64,000 nt of DNA from Enemella dayhoffiae (GCF_002250625.1 NZ_NMVQ01000007.1:1-64000), one strand, 5' to 3'. Positions 9,161-18,729 are shown, numbered from the stretch's first letter. The notes: a model not told the origin generated them from the letters alone. Numbers and translations: made by a program.

Positions 9161-12100
9161 CCCTCAGTCTCCCGCAGCCGGCGAGTGAACTCGGCATGTG
9201 CCGTTCGCATGTCGGCCTCCCGGTCGTACGCGGTGAACGGCAACTCGTAGACATAGGTGTTGCCGGCAGCATTGGTGTGCGTGCGATCCTCGATGCTGAT
9301 GGCATCGCCCTTCTTCCGCCAGATCTGAAGCACCCGTGACGGCACCAGTCGAGCGTTCTTGTCGTACAGATAGGTGTTCTGGTCGTACCCGCGAAGCACG
9401 GCGAACTGGGTTCGATACACGGTGCAGAGTTCGTCAGCAGAGATCCCCAGCATGACAGCAACCAGGGCATCCAACTCAACCAATGCATCCCGGCGAGTAA
9501 GCGCCAAGCGCAACGGTGTATCTGGCGACCACACCGGTCCTGTACCGAGGGCTTCACTTCCGCGCCAGAGTACCCAGGGTTCCCGCGCCATGGAGGGCCG
9601 CCATGCTTGGTGCCACAACGTGACGTAAGCAGCAGTAATAGCGTTGAGACGCAGACAGCGCAGAACAAGGGCGTCGTCCAGCGGATGGCTTGGCACGTAC
9701 GGCAGCCGACCAAAAACGCCAGCGTAAATGCCACTCTTGGGAGCGGCGCGAACCGCGAAATCGGCCAGAAGCGACCCGGCAAATGCTTGAACCTTCACTA
9801 TCTGATGCGCGCCGGCCCCGCCCATCGCAAACACGCCGTTGGGGTGGGCAGACCCGGGCGGAATGATGGCCGGGATCATCGTGCGCTCTCCGGTGTTGGC
9901 GGCCATAGCTCGCCAGGCGACGCGGTAGTGGTCGCGTACGGGCTTGCCGTTCCATGTGCCGTATTGGGCGTCGTAGACCGACCGGTCGCCCGCCGGCTTG
10001 TACGCCGTCACCGGGATCGCGTCCAAGGCCAAGGTCTCGAGGTCGACCTCGGACCAGTCCTGGTTGTGCTTCATCGTGGGGTTCGGCACCTTGTACGCCG
10101 GGTTGTTCACGTGCAGGTGCGGGCCCTGGAGGATGACGTCCTGCCACGATTCGGGCGCCCCCCAGCGCTGCTCGAAGCGGCCCCTCTGTCGGTCGGTCGT
10201 CTCGTTCCAGCCCTGCGAAAAATGCAGGCCGAGGGACGAGATCCGCGGCGCGTTGGCCAGCTTGGTCAGCACGGCTGCCACGTCGCTGTTGACCGTGTAG
10301 AGCATCCGGGTGTCGGCCGCTGGGACCTCGTCCGACTCCAGGACGTCTCGCCAGACGGCGAGCTCGTTCTCGGTGACGGTCACGATTCGTTGGGCGTGCG
10401 GACGCAGGTCCCACCGCCCATCGTCGTCCTTGAACCCAGGGGACGGCCCGTCGCCAGAGTGGCGCAGCGATCGCTCGACCGTGTCGGGGTGGTACAGCGT
10501 GGACGCGTTGAGGAATCGCGGTGAGCGCCGAGATCCGTACGTGTGCACTCCGTAAGTAACGAGGTGGTGCACCTCGAACAGCTGGAGCTCGTTCACGAAC
10601 TGCCAGTGCCGGCGGAGTCGCTGGTAGGTCTCGCGGCGCAGGCGGTTGGCCTTCTCGTCGACGAAATGCGAGTCAGGATGGATGAGTGCTGCAACACCGT
10701 TACGGGACATGTGGTCCCACGCCTGCGCCATGAAACAGCGATACAGGTCCGGCCTGAGACCGGTCAAGACAGGGTAGTTCGTCGGCGCGCCCACGAATTC
10801 ACGGACTGCTACTACCGAGCTTGCATCGTCCGTCACCTTGTCTTGGGCTCCCCGTCGGTCCAGAGTGCGCAGCCGGCGCGCTTGGCGTTGCGCCTCGCTG
10901 GGCTTGTGGGCGAGCACCCACCACGGGTCGAAGTCCGCTAGGAAGACGTCGACGTCGGTGTCTGGCCGCACCCACGGCGGGTTGCCCACCTGGAGGTCGA
11001 AGCCACCGCGGCCGAAGACCGTGGCGAAGTCCAGCTCCCAGTGGAAGAAGCCCTGACGCTCCGCCACCTGCTGGGCCACGCGCAGCCACGGGGACTTCGC
11101 CATGACTCGGGCCACCGGCTGGGCCCCGGCGAAGCTCAGGTCGAGCGCCTCCGCTTCGCCGAGCGCCTCCCAGTCGCCGCCCGACAGGACCGCCTGGCCG
11201 GCCCGGGCCGCGGCCCGGTCGCGCGTCGAGGACTGCACCGGCCGACCGAGGATGCCCTCCAGCGCGTCGAGCCACGCGTCCAGAGTCGGCGGCTCGGCCC
11301 CCTCGGTGCCGACCAGCGGCCAGAACCACAGGGCGCACCAAGCATCCATGACGAGCCGCAGCCGGCGATAGGCGCCGTCAGGGTTCGCGAGAGACTCCTC
11401 GATCTGCTCGCGGGTGACGGGCACGCCTCCGGCGTGCCGTTCTGCTTCCGTTCGCCGGTCGCCCCAGAGCTCGATCGCCCGGCGCGACTCGCGCTCGGCG
11501 ATCGTCAGACGGCGCCACGCGTATTGCCACAGCACCTCGACACGCTCACTCAAGGCGACAAGTCGCTTGATCTGCTGGGTCGACGGGGCGCGGCGCAGCG
11601 ACTTCGACCAGTCGCGGACCCGCTTCACGGCGTCGGGGACGAGCGCCTTGGCCTCCTTCGCCTCGGCCGTGGCGCCCCAGCCCTCGGCGGGCAGCAGGAA
11701 GTGGTGGATGCGGCCCTCGACGCCCGAGACGTGCGGCGAGTCCTCCCCTGCCGCCGCGACGAGGTTGGCCAGCGGCACGTCGGCGGGCGCGGCGGTGAGC
11801 CACTGCTTCTTCTTGACCTCGTCCACGGTGTAGACGGCGTGCTTGGCGCCAATAAGGGAGTTACCGCGGCGCAGTCGCAGACCGAACCACGGCGCCTGCA
11901 GCCCTGCCGCCATGGTGTCGAGCCAGAGCGAGATCTCGGCCAGCTCCACCGCGGTGGCGTTGAGGTCGACACCATAGACCTGGTGCAGCGCGATGTGGGC
12001 CTTGATGCGCTGCAACACCTGAGGTCGCTCGTCGGCGTCGACCTGGGTGCCGAGCTCCTCCTGGCGCCGGCGCAGGTATTGCTCGGCCAGCTGGCGTACG

Positions 12101-13809
12101 CCCTCAATGGCGAACGCCCCCGAACCCAGCGCCGGCTCGCAGATCGTCAGGCTCAGGATCTCCTCGGCCGTCGTCGTGTGGCCGTCCTGGTCGAGCAGCT
12201 CCTCGAGCGCCTGACCGACGGTGAACCGGGTCAGCACCTCGGGGGTATAGAACGACGCCGACTGCTGCCGGTCCCGACCCGAAAGGCGAAAGACAAAGGT
12301 GCCGCGCCGGTGCACGACTCGCTCCCACTCGCCGGTGTCGGGGTTCTCGGTGCGGACGAAGTGCTCATCCCCCAGGTCGTCGGCCCGGTCGATGGGCACG
12401 ACCCACGACCCCTTCTCCGGGTTCCCGCCGGGCGCCACCTCGTACAGGTCCTCGGTGGCGAACGAACCCGTGTAGGACATCAGGCCCTCATAGACGGCGC
12501 CGAGCTGGTTGATGCCGAGGTCTACGTAGGAGATGAAGCCGCGGTCGCGGCCTCGGGACTCCTTGCTGAGGAGCAGCTTCTGCAGCACGCGCTGGAGGGC
12601 CTGGTTCGACAGGCCCACCTCGTCGATGCGCCGGATGGCCTCGGGCTTGAACAGGTCGGCGCGAAGCCCGTGGAACGTCAGCCCGTCGGTGCCCTCGCGT
12701 TCGGCGTCCTCGTCGCGCAGTCCGCCGTCGTGGCCCTGGTCGACGAGGCGGAAGAGCACGCCGAGCGAGTCGTGAAAGTGCGTGCCAGCCAGCGCCTGCG
12801 GCGTGCTGAGCGTTACCAGGACGAGGTCGCGCAGGCGGTCGAGCGAGTAGCCCTGGTCGTACGCGTCGTCCCCCGCCGGGAGGACGCCCATCTCGGGGGA
12901 GGCCTCGGCGTACAGGAGGAAGAGGATGCGGTAGAGGTAGCGCAGCGCTTCGATGGCCAACGGCTGCGCCTCGTCGGCCCCCAACGGCGGGAGGCCTTTC
13001 GCGGCGCGGCGTTCGACGACGTCGTTGGCGATGATCTCGATGGACAGGCGTACGCCCTCGCGCAGGTCCTTGCTGACCCCGACGGTGTGCTTGACGGAGT
13101 CCTCAAGGGTGCCGTCCCACCAGATGGCGCCATCGGCGTCCGGCGCGAGCGAGGGGGCCTCGAGGCAGGTGAGGGCGCGGTCGATCTCGCCCCCGCGCTT
13201 GGTGTCGTTGCGGTCGGCGACGGTCTGGATGTCGATCCCGAGGCAGCGCCCCTCGGCCCAGCGGCCCTTCTCGGCGACGACCAGCCAGCGGCCCCCCATC
13301 ACCAGGGCCCACCCAGGGGAATCGTCGTCGACGAACAGCGACGACAGCAGGCGTCCCACGCTGGTGAAGGACTGGTCGCCCACGGTCGTGGGGTCGAGCG
13401 TCTCCTCGTCCTTGGCGAAGACCTGCTCGACGGTCTGGAGGGGCCGGGAGCGGATGATCGCCAGCGACGAGGCGGCGTCATCCAGCCCGGGTGACGACAC
13501 TCGCGTGATCGGGCCCTCGGTCGCCGTCGTCCACGCCCCCTCGCGGTAGCCGAGCACGCGCAGCAGATCGTCCTGCACCTCCGTGGCGAGGGCCGGGTCG
13601 GTGGCGTCTTCGGCATACAGGGCGGCGAGGTCGAGGCCCAACTGGTTGCGGGCGCCGACGAACCGCGTCCGCACCGACGACTCCTCGGCGTCCCACTCCT
13701 TGCGGCGCGCGATCACCCGAGCCGCGAACGACTCCTTGGTGGCATCGGTGGAGAAGTAGTGCTCGGAGATCCAGTCCTCGACCACCACAAGGGCGTCACT
13801 GCTGGCCAT
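9157..13809 (-). CDS. drmMI: Eco57I-type adenine-N6 DNA methyltransferase, DrmMI-like
   Basis: The 1550-residue protein has the class I methylase motif I CEPALGSGAF near residue 561 and the catalytic NPPW tetrapeptide near 941 (LQVGNPPWVRP), which marks an adenine-N6 methylase of the Eco57I/type IIG layout. Between them lies VYGVDLNATAVELAEISLWLD, the usual SAM-pocket region. The long N-terminal part has no nuclease motif that I could recognise, and the C-terminus probably carries the target-recognition region. In DISARM the methylase marks host DNA so that the helicase proteins spare it. It overlaps the downstream helicase by four bases and the upstream SNF2 gene by fourteen. BREX PglX is the main alternative, but the neighbours are DISARM-type. 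Confidence 0.85.
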   Translation of the reverse strand: MASSDALVVVEDWISEHYFSTDATKESFAARVIARRKEWDAEESSVRTRFVGARNQLGLDLAALYAEDATDPALATEVQDDLLRVLGYREGAWTTATEGPITRVSSPGLDDAASSLAIIRSRPLQTVEQVFAKDEETLDPTTVGDQSFTSVGRLLSSLFVDDDSPGWALVMGGRWLVVAEKGRWAEGRCLGIDIQTVADRNDTKRGGEIDRALTCLEAPSLAPDADGAIWWDGTLEDSVKHTVGVSKDLREGVRLSIEIIANDVVERRAAKGLPPLGADEAQPLAIEALRYLYRILFLLYAEASPEMGVLPAGDDAYDQGYSLDRLRDLVLVTLSTPQALAGTHFHDSLGVLFRLVDQGHDGGLRDEDAEREGTDGLTFHGLRADLFKPEAIRRIDEVGLSNQALQRVLQKLLLSKESRGRDRGFISYVDLGINQLGAVYEGLMSYTGSFATEDLYEVAPGGNPEKGSWVVPIDRADDLGDEHFVRTENPDTGEWERVVHRRGTFVFRLSGRDRQQSASFYTPEVLTRFTVGQALEELLDQDGHTTTAEEILSLTICEPALGSGAFAIEGVRQLAEQYLRRRQEELGTQVDADERPQVLQRIKAHIALHQVYGVDLNATAVELAEISLWLDTMAAGLQAPWFGLRLRRGNSLIGAKHAVYTVDEVKKKQWLTAAPADVPLANLVAAAGEDSPHVSGVEGRIHHFLLPAEGWGATAEAKEAKALVPDAVKRVRDWSKSLRRAPSTQQIKRLVALSERVEVLWQYAWRRLTIAERESRRAIELWGDRRTEAERHAGGVPVTREQIEESLANPDGAYRRLRLVMDAWCALWFWPLVGTEGAEPPTLDAWLDALEGILGRPVQSSTRDRAAARAGQAVLSGGDWEALGEAEALDLSFAGAQPVARVMAKSPWLRVAQQVAERQGFFHWELDFATVFGRGGFDLQVGNPPWVRPDTDVDVFLADFDPWWVLAHKPSEAQRQARRLRTLDRRGAQDKVTDDASSVVAVREFVGAPTNYPVLTGLRPDLYRCFMAQAWDHMSRNGVAALIHPDSHFVDEKANRLRRETYQRLRRHWQFVNELQLFEVHHLVTYGVHTYGSRRSPRFLNASTLYHPDTVERSLRHSGDGPSPGFKDDDGRWDLRPHAQRIVTVTENELAVWRDVLESDEVPAADTRMLYTVNSDVAAVLTKLANAPRISSLGLHFSQGWNETTDRQRGRFEQRWGAPESWQDVILQGPHLHVNNPAYKVPNPTMKHNQDWSEVDLETLALDAIPVTAYKPAGDRSVYDAQYGTWNGKPVRDHYRVAWRAMAANTGERTMIPAIIPPGSAHPNGVFAMGGAGAHQIVKVQAFAGSLLADFAVRAAPKSGIYAGVFGRLPYVPSHPLDDALVLRCLRLNAITAAYVTLWHQAWRPSMAREPWVLWRGSEALGTGPVWSPDTPLRLALTRRDALVELDALVAVMLGISADELCTVYRTQFAVLRGYDQNTYLYDKNARLVPSRVLQIWRKKGDAISIEDRTHTNAAGNTYVYELPFTAYDREADMRTAHAEFTRRLRETEG

Positions 13810-16648
13810 GATCGGCTCCCTTCGTGGGGGTGTCCTGCGGCACGACGAGCAGCAACGGCCGCACCAGCGTCCGCGAGGGACGCATGGCGTCGATCAGCTC
13901 GGCCTGGCTCGCCACCCGCGTACGCCGGCTCTTGACCTCGCTGCGCTGGATCAGGGCGTCCGCCTCGTGCTGCCAACGCTCCGTACGCCGCGCCCATGCG
14001 GCGACGCGCTCCTCGATCTGTTGCTCGGCGAACCGCAGGGTCATCCGAGCCGTGTTCTGGGCGATGCGTACGGCGTGGGGGACGAGGTGCTGGAAGGGGG
14101 CCGGGTCGACGGGGCCCGGGTTGGTGACGTCGCTGCCGAAACCCAGGGCCGCCGCGGCGTCGGCGACCCCCGCCCGCGGGGTGGCGAAGCCGGCGGCCGG
14201 GTTGTCGAGGTCGGGGAATTCGACCGTCGCGGCGAACGCGGAGACCACGTGGCCGCGCCGGTTGGTCAGCGTGCTGGTGAGCAGCATCGTGGGGCAGTCG
14301 ACCTGCGTCCCCCGCACCACGAAGACCTGGCCACGTCCCAGGCTGGCCAGGCTCTGGTCTGCAGCCCACTCCAGCACCGGGTGGAGCGGCCCCAGAAAGT
14401 GGGCCTCCGGCCACGTGGACGATGACTCGTCGGTGAGCGCGCGACGCAGCTCGAGACCACCGCGGTCGCGGGTGGTGGCGAGCTTGAGCGTTTCTTTGAC
14501 CTTGCGGTCACCCAGATAGGATTGGGGGAGCGCCTCGAGACGCTGCACGAGGTCGCCAGGCGGGGTGAACTCGACGATCTGCTGCTGACGGTGCTCGGTC
14601 CACTCGATCCCGCCCGCGCCGCGGGGTGCCTCGGGCTTCACGAAGACCTCGTGAACGGCCTCGCGAAGGAAGTCGGACTCCTGGGCGTACAGCGACTCGC
14701 GCTCGGTCGGCGGCGCGGCTGGTCCCGTGGACCCCTCGGCGAGGCGCTTGAGGAACTCGTCGATGCTGTCCAGCGCGAAGGCATCGCCCACCTCGGGCAC
14801 GGCCTCGTCGAACTGCTTCTTGCCCGCAAGGACGTCGCGGATCTCGTCCTCCTCGGCCTTGACCGAGTGCTTGCCCATGAGCCAGGCCGAATCGCCGAGG
14901 GCGGTGTGGGCCTCATCCTCCCGCTCGATGAGACGCGACAGGACTCGCAGGTCGCCCGCGAACTCCTCGGTATCGGGGTCGAGCAGCAGCGTGGTGATCC
15001 GCGGGGGATGCTCCTGACCGTAGCGATCGATGCGGCCGTTGCGCTGTTCGATGCGAATCAACGACCACGGGATGTCGTAGTGAATGAGCTCGTGGCACTG
15101 CCGGTGCAGGTTGACACCCTCGGACGCCACATCCCCGGTCACCAGAACGCGGATCGGGGATGTCTCCTGCTTGAACGACTCGACGATCGCCTGCTGCTCG
15201 TCATCACCAAGACCGCCGTGCATCACGACGACGTTCTCGTCCTTGAGCCTGAGGTCGCGTGTGAGGCGGTCCTTCAACCAGTGGAGCGTGGCGACCCGCT
15301 CGGCGAAGACCACGGCCCGGTTGGATCGGGCGACGTCGATGTCGCGGAGGAGGACCAGCAGCGCCGCGTACTTCCCGGACTGGCCGGTCGCGGACTCCTG
15401 GTTCAGCGTACGCAGGCGTTGGAGGGCGGCGATCTCCTCGCGTTCGGCCTCGTTGGGATGCGGCAGGCGTGAGATGCGGCCCTTGATCGTCTCGTCGAGC
15501 GCCGCCGGGGACGAGAGAAACGCCTTCGCCAGGGTCCAGCCAAAGAGTCGGTCGCCCTTGCTGTGCGGAGTCTGCTTCGATGCGGGGTGGAGCCAGACCT
15601 CGTCCAGCTCGCGAGCCACGGCATTCTCGGAGCTGCTGGCCGGCACGAGCACATTATTGGGTTCCTGCCGCTCCGCCCACTTGTGACCGACCTCCTGCGC
15701 GACGGCCGGTGAATGGCGGTGGCGCCGGATGACGAGCTGCTCCATGCGCTCGGGGTCGAGGTCGCCCTGCGGGCTGACCGCCGTCGGGTCGAGCAAGCGG
15801 ATCAGCTCGGCGAACGACTCCTTACGACCATTGTGGGGTGTCGCCGACGCGAGGATCAGGGCATCGGTGGTCGGGGCGAGAATGCGCGCGAGCCGGTTGT
15901 TCTGTGCCTCGGTATTGGTGACGTTGTGGGACTCGTCGATGACGACGGCGTCCCAGGTGTGGTTGCGCAGGTCGCGCTCGAAGCGTGCCTGCTTGAGCGT
16001 GTCCATCGAGATGATGACGCGCTTGAAGTAGGTGAACGGGTTGCGGGTCGCCGGCAGCTTCTGCTTGACGCGCTGGACCCCGGTCGAGTCGAGGCGGACG
16101 AACGGGAGCGCGAAGCGGCACCACATCTCGTGCTGCATCTGCTCCAGGACGTGACGGGGGCAGACGATGAGGATGCGGTCGCCGCGGCCGCGGCGTACCA
16201 GTTCGGCGAGGATCATGCCGATCTCGAGCGTCTTGCCCAGGCCCACGGCATCGGCCAGGAGGATGCGCGGCCGCAGGTTCGCCGGGTCGAGCGCTTGGGC
16301 CACGGCCTGCTGCTGGTATCTGAGCGGATCGGACAGGGCCTCGGCAGAGACCGTGAGTGTGGTGTCACCGAGGGGTCGAGCTGTCTTGCGCCGCATCGAC
16401 TCGAGCCAGAGGCGGGCGCGCCGATGATGCGGGGAATCATCGGCCACCAGCTTCGCCTCGGCTGGGTCCAGCGTCTCGATGTGATCGAGCGACTCATAGA
16501 AGGACGCCGTGGTGCCGCGGACGAGCTCAGACAGGCCCTGAACCCGCAGGAGCTGCCCATCGACCGTCATCTCGACCGACGTGACGAGCCATTCCTCGTC
16601 GCGGACAATGACGACGCTCCCAGGTGCGACGTTGAGGGGGTGGGCCAT
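13796..16648 (-). CDS. drmD: SNF2-family helicase DrmD, first gene of the DISARM-like operon
   Basis: This 950-residue SWI2/SNF2 helicase shows Walker A DAVGLGKTLE near residue 138, VIDESH near 238, SATPHNGR shortly after, and the C-terminal RNGRIDRYGQ motif VI near 538. The first 110 residues (PGSVVIVRDEEWLVTSVE ... GLSELVRG) match the small N-terminal domain that I associate with DrmD, the signature helicase of class-1 DISARM. The ATG at 16646-16648 is preceded by AGGAG at 16653-16657, and TACGAT at 16674-16679 could be its -10 box. It is the promoter-proximal gene of the overlapping four-gene operon and would translocate on incoming DNA. Confidence 0.88.
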   Translation of the reverse strand: MAHPLNVAPGSVVIVRDEEWLVTSVEMTVDGQLLRVQGLSELVRGTTASFYESLDHIETLDPAEAKLVADDSPHHRRARLWLESMRRKTARPLGDTTLTVSAEALSDPLRYQQQAVAQALDPANLRPRILLADAVGLGKTLEIGMILAELVRRGRGDRILIVCPRHVLEQMQHEMWCRFALPFVRLDSTGVQRVKQKLPATRNPFTYFKRVIISMDTLKQARFERDLRNHTWDAVVIDESHNVTNTEAQNNRLARILAPTTDALILASATPHNGRKESFAELIRLLDPTAVSPQGDLDPERMEQLVIRRHRHSPAVAQEVGHKWAERQEPNNVLVPASSSENAVARELDEVWLHPASKQTPHSKGDRLFGWTLAKAFLSSPAALDETIKGRISRLPHPNEAEREEIAALQRLRTLNQESATGQSGKYAALLVLLRDIDVARSNRAVVFAERVATLHWLKDRLTRDLRLKDENVVVMHGGLGDDEQQAIVESFKQETSPIRVLVTGDVASEGVNLHRQCHELIHYDIPWSLIRIEQRNGRIDRYGQEHPPRITTLLLDPDTEEFAGDLRVLSRLIEREDEAHTALGDSAWLMGKHSVKAEEDEIRDVLAGKKQFDEAVPEVGDAFALDSIDEFLKRLAEGSTGPAAPPTERESLYAQESDFLREAVHEVFVKPEAPRGAGGIEWTEHRQQQIVEFTPPGDLVQRLEALPQSYLGDRKVKETLKLATTRDRGGLELRRALTDESSSTWPEAHFLGPLHPVLEWAADQSLASLGRGQVFVVRGTQVDCPTMLLTSTLTNRRGHVVSAFAATVEFPDLDNPAAGFATPRAGVADAAAALGFGSDVTNPGPVDPAPFQHLVPHAVRIAQNTARMTLRFAEQQIEERVAAWARRTERWQHEADALIQRSEVKSRRTRVASQAELIDAMRPSRTLVRPLLLVVPQDTPTKGADHGQQ

Positions 16649-17048
16649 ACGGTCTCCTAGTCGACTTCAAGTGATCGTAGCGGAGTCCGATGCGGCGGAG
16701 GCCACCTCATCTGAGAACGCTCGGAACTCACGAAATGCCCGGTTCTGTCGCATTCAGGTTGGCCCCATGTCAATATGACCTGTGTGACCGGCGTTTGGTT
16801 TAGGGAAGCCAATTATTGTCGTGCTCAACTGTCGTCAGTCCTTGGCAGGTGTAGGCCGGTTGAACCTGTTAGGAAACCCGAGCGAATTCTCGGAGAACGT
16901 GAAGGGCTTCTGCTGGAGATTCAACGGCACCTGTGGGCAGCAGGTCTGCAGCCGTTGAAGATTGTTCTGGTGCACGCGCTTGCGGCTACGCGGGCCAGTT
17001 CGACGCCGGCGCTGATCTCTGAACGATTCAGATTTTGGGAAGTCGTCT
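16649..17048. other. 400-base gap at the right edge of the defence island
   Basis: Apart from the ribosome site and possible -10 box of the drmD-like gene at the left, I see no supported gene here. Base composition is lower in GC than on either side, and a short plus-strand frame (about 90 codons from 16775, with a REGLLLEIQRHL stretch) leads into the antisense of the next gene; it has no recognisable domain. The gap probably marks the boundary of transferred DNA. No direct repeat or tRNA end that would define an attachment site was seen. Confidence 0.5.
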
Positions 17049-17720
17049 TCAGCGCCGCAACCCGAACCACCGCTTCTTTGGCTTGTCCGGCACCGGCTCT
17101 AACCGATGCATCGGTACCTCCCAGTAGTCCGGCCGTTGCTCCAGCAACGGCCCCGTCACCGCGTCTGGCGGTGGGGTCTCACCGAGGATGCCGAACATCC
17201 ACAGCACAGCAGAGTTTCCGAGCTCCAGCGGGTGGAATGAGATCGCAGGCTGGGGATCTCCCTCCCCCAGTGATTCGCCGTGCTCTCCGGCGAGATACGG
17301 CTTCTCGAACGGCAGCGGCCGACCGGAGCACGCTTCCTCAAACGTGGTCTCCATGTCGGCGTACAGGGCGACGGAGCGTCCGCCGAACGGTCCGCCGGTC
17401 ACCTCGAACTGGCACAGGTCGACGACCGAGTGGATGTTGAGGTCCCAGCGGCCCATCCCGTCCTGCAGCTCCCAGCGGGCGCCCTCGAGCAGCACCGGGT
17501 CTGCCGAGAACAGCACGGTGTCGCCCCAGGTGGCGACCCAGATCCCCTCGTCGCTCGGGTACGTCTCGTCCGAGGATCCGGCGCGGTCATAGGCGTACGC
17601 GTCGCCGAAGAACTCGCGCACGGCCGCCGTGGCCGCATCCGGGCCGCCCTCGGGCTGGCCCCAGATGTCCTCGCGCGGGATTCGTGGGGAGATGGCGGTG
17701 AAGCTGCACTTGTAACCCAT
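17049..17720 (-). CDS. Uncharacterised soluble protein
   Basis: The 223-residue protein begins MGYKCSFTAISPRIP. An upstream in-frame extension to 17780 exists, but the ATG at 17718-17720 is preferred because TAGGGT at 17728-17733 lies seven bases before it, the leaderless layout seen at many genes here. The protein is acidic, Trp- and Pro-rich (EGIWVATWGDTVLF, LWMFGILGETP) and ends in a basic KPKKRWFGLRR tail. No signal peptide or membrane segment is visible. The pattern of a short N-terminal strand and a late LWMFG...E-P motif recalls a small family of actinobacterial unknowns, but I cannot name it with confidence. Confidence 0.7.
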   Translation of the reverse strand: MGYKCSFTAISPRIPREDIWGQPEGGPDAATAAVREFFGDAYAYDRAGSSDETYPSDEGIWVATWGDTVLFSADPVLLEGARWELQDGMGRWDLNIHSVVDLCQFEVTGGPFGGRSVALYADMETTFEEACSGRPLPFEKPYLAGEHGESLGEGDPQPAISFHPLELGNSAVLWMFGILGETPPPDAVTGPLLEQRPDYWEVPMHRLEPVPDKPKKRWFGLRR

Positions 17721-17727
17721 GGTGGCA

Positions 17728-17733
17728 ACCCTA
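17728..17733 (-). promoter_or_regulatory. -10 box of a leaderless promoter (TAGGGT, N7, ATG)
   Basis: On the minus strand TAGGGT is followed by TGCCACC and the ATG at 17720. No Shine-Dalgarno sequence fits in this space, so the transcript probably begins at or next to the start codon. Confidence 0.5.
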
Positions 17734-17809
17734 GAAGGCCGTGGGTGCGCCGGTCGATGGAGCATCCGTGGCCCTGCCAAGCCCTACGCTACTTCGATCG
17801 GAGGTGCAC

Positions 17810-18271
17810 ATGCCGCCAGGTGCCAAAGCGTTGAAGGGGTTCATCAAACCCTTGGTCGAACGGCTGCTCCGTCTGCCCAAGAAGCTGTCCAAGAAGGCGA
17901 AGTCCCTGGACCCGCCGCCCAAGGCGCTGCCCAAGCCGAAGGGGATCCATCCCGACGACGTGGCCAAGGTGCTGGACCCGAAACGCCTGCAGCACGGCAC
18001 CCGGCACCTCTCACCCCCCGAGTCGAACGTGCTGCCCAAGTGGGCGGGCAAGACCAGTCCCAAGGCGATCGAGGACACCCTGGGGCCGGTCCTGACCAAG
18101 CCGGATCGCGTGTTCCCGCACAAGCTGGGCAACGACGCCGTCACCGGCTATGCCGCCAAGATCGACGGCAAGGACGTGGTCGTCTTCGTCTACGACGGTG
18201 GCAAGAACGCGGGCAAACTCGCGACCGCGGTACACCCCACGCCGCAACAGATGATCAACTGGGGGTTATGA
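17810..18271 (+). CDS. Small basic protein, candidate ribonuclease-type toxin domain
   Basis: The ATG at 17810 is chosen because GGAGGTG lies just upstream (17800-17806); an upstream in-frame ATG at 17741 lacks a ribosome site. The 153-residue product has a very basic, Pro/Lys-rich first third (RLPKKLSKKAKSL) and a compact C-terminal domain with DTLGPVLTKPDRVFPHK, VTGYAAKIDGKDVVVFVYDGG and a final KLATAVHPTPQQMINWGL. The order of helix, beta strands and a last strand ending TA-x-x-P resembles the C-terminal nuclease domains (BECR fold) of polymorphic toxins. No signal peptide is seen. The next gene starts inside its stop codon, as toxin-immunity partners often do. The assignment is inference from fold pattern and gene pairing. 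Confidence 0.55.
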   Translation: MPPGAKALKGFIKPLVERLLRLPKKLSKKAKSLDPPPKALPKPKGIHPDDVAKVLDPKRLQHGTRHLSPPESNVLPKWAGKTSPKAIEDTLGPVLTKPDRVFPHKLGNDAVTGYAAKIDGKDVVVFVYDGGKNAGKLATAVHPTPQQMINWGL

Positions 18272-18729
18272 TGGCAGCCAAGGACACGATGCAGATCTTC
18301 CTCAACGGGGAGGAGCGCCCGGGATTCCTGCTCTACGGGCTGTTCCCGGCCGACGCGGACCCGTGGCCATCGGCGCTGCCGCCCGAGGCGCTCGCCCGCC
18401 GCTACGACCTGGACGGTGACGACTGGCGGGTCTGCCTGTGGACCCTGCCGGTGACCGAGTGGCTCACCGGCGCCGCCTGGCAGTCGGCGATCTCCCACCT
18501 GCTCACCTCTATCCGCGAGCAGGGCGCGAAGGTCGCCTGGTTGGCCAGCGAGGGCGCGGCGTACGCCGACCCGCCCTGGCTGTTCGACCCCGAGGAGATG
18601 TCGGGCGGGGTGTACGGCTATCTGACCGCCGACGGGCGGTACGCCTGCCCGCTCGACCCGGGGCAGCCGTGGGCCGTGGTGGGCGACGGGGAGTTGGAAC
18701 AGCTCCACAGGCTCATCGAGTCTCGCTGA
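18268..18729 (+). CDS. Acidic partner protein, candidate immunity protein
   Basis: The start overlaps the upstream stop codon (ATGATG at 18268-18273; either ATG may be used). The product is about 152 residues, acidic and Trp-rich (DGDDWRVCLWTLPVTEWLTG, YADPPWLFDPEEM), the reverse in charge of the basic protein before it. It has no membrane segment or signal peptide and no family that I recognise. Strict coupling, similar size and opposite charge make an immunity or antitoxin role plausible, but nothing in the sequence proves it. Confidence 0.55.
   Translation: MMAAKDTMQIFLNGEERPGFLLYGLFPADADPWPSALPPEALARRYDLDGDDWRVCLWTLPVTEWLTGAAWQSAISHLLTSIREQGAKVAWLASEGAAYADPPWLFDPEEMSGGVYGYLTADGRYACPLDPGQPWAVVGDGELEQLHRLIESR

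Noticed and set aside
11041-13494. 817-codon plus-strand frame opposite the methylase gene
   Set aside because: Arg/Leu/Gly-rich composition without domains; the minus strand holds the methylase with CEPALGSGAF and NPPW.
735-16648. BREX system
   Set aside because: The methylase resembles PglX at the motif level, but there is no BrxC/PglY ATPase, PglZ phosphatase or Lon-like protease; the DrmD-type helicase and DUF1998 protein point to DISARM.
16775-17440. 221-codon plus-strand frame beginning in the gap after the drmD-like gene
   Set aside because: Its second half is the antisense of the gene at 17049-17720 and its first 90 codons have no recognisable domain or convincing ribosome site.
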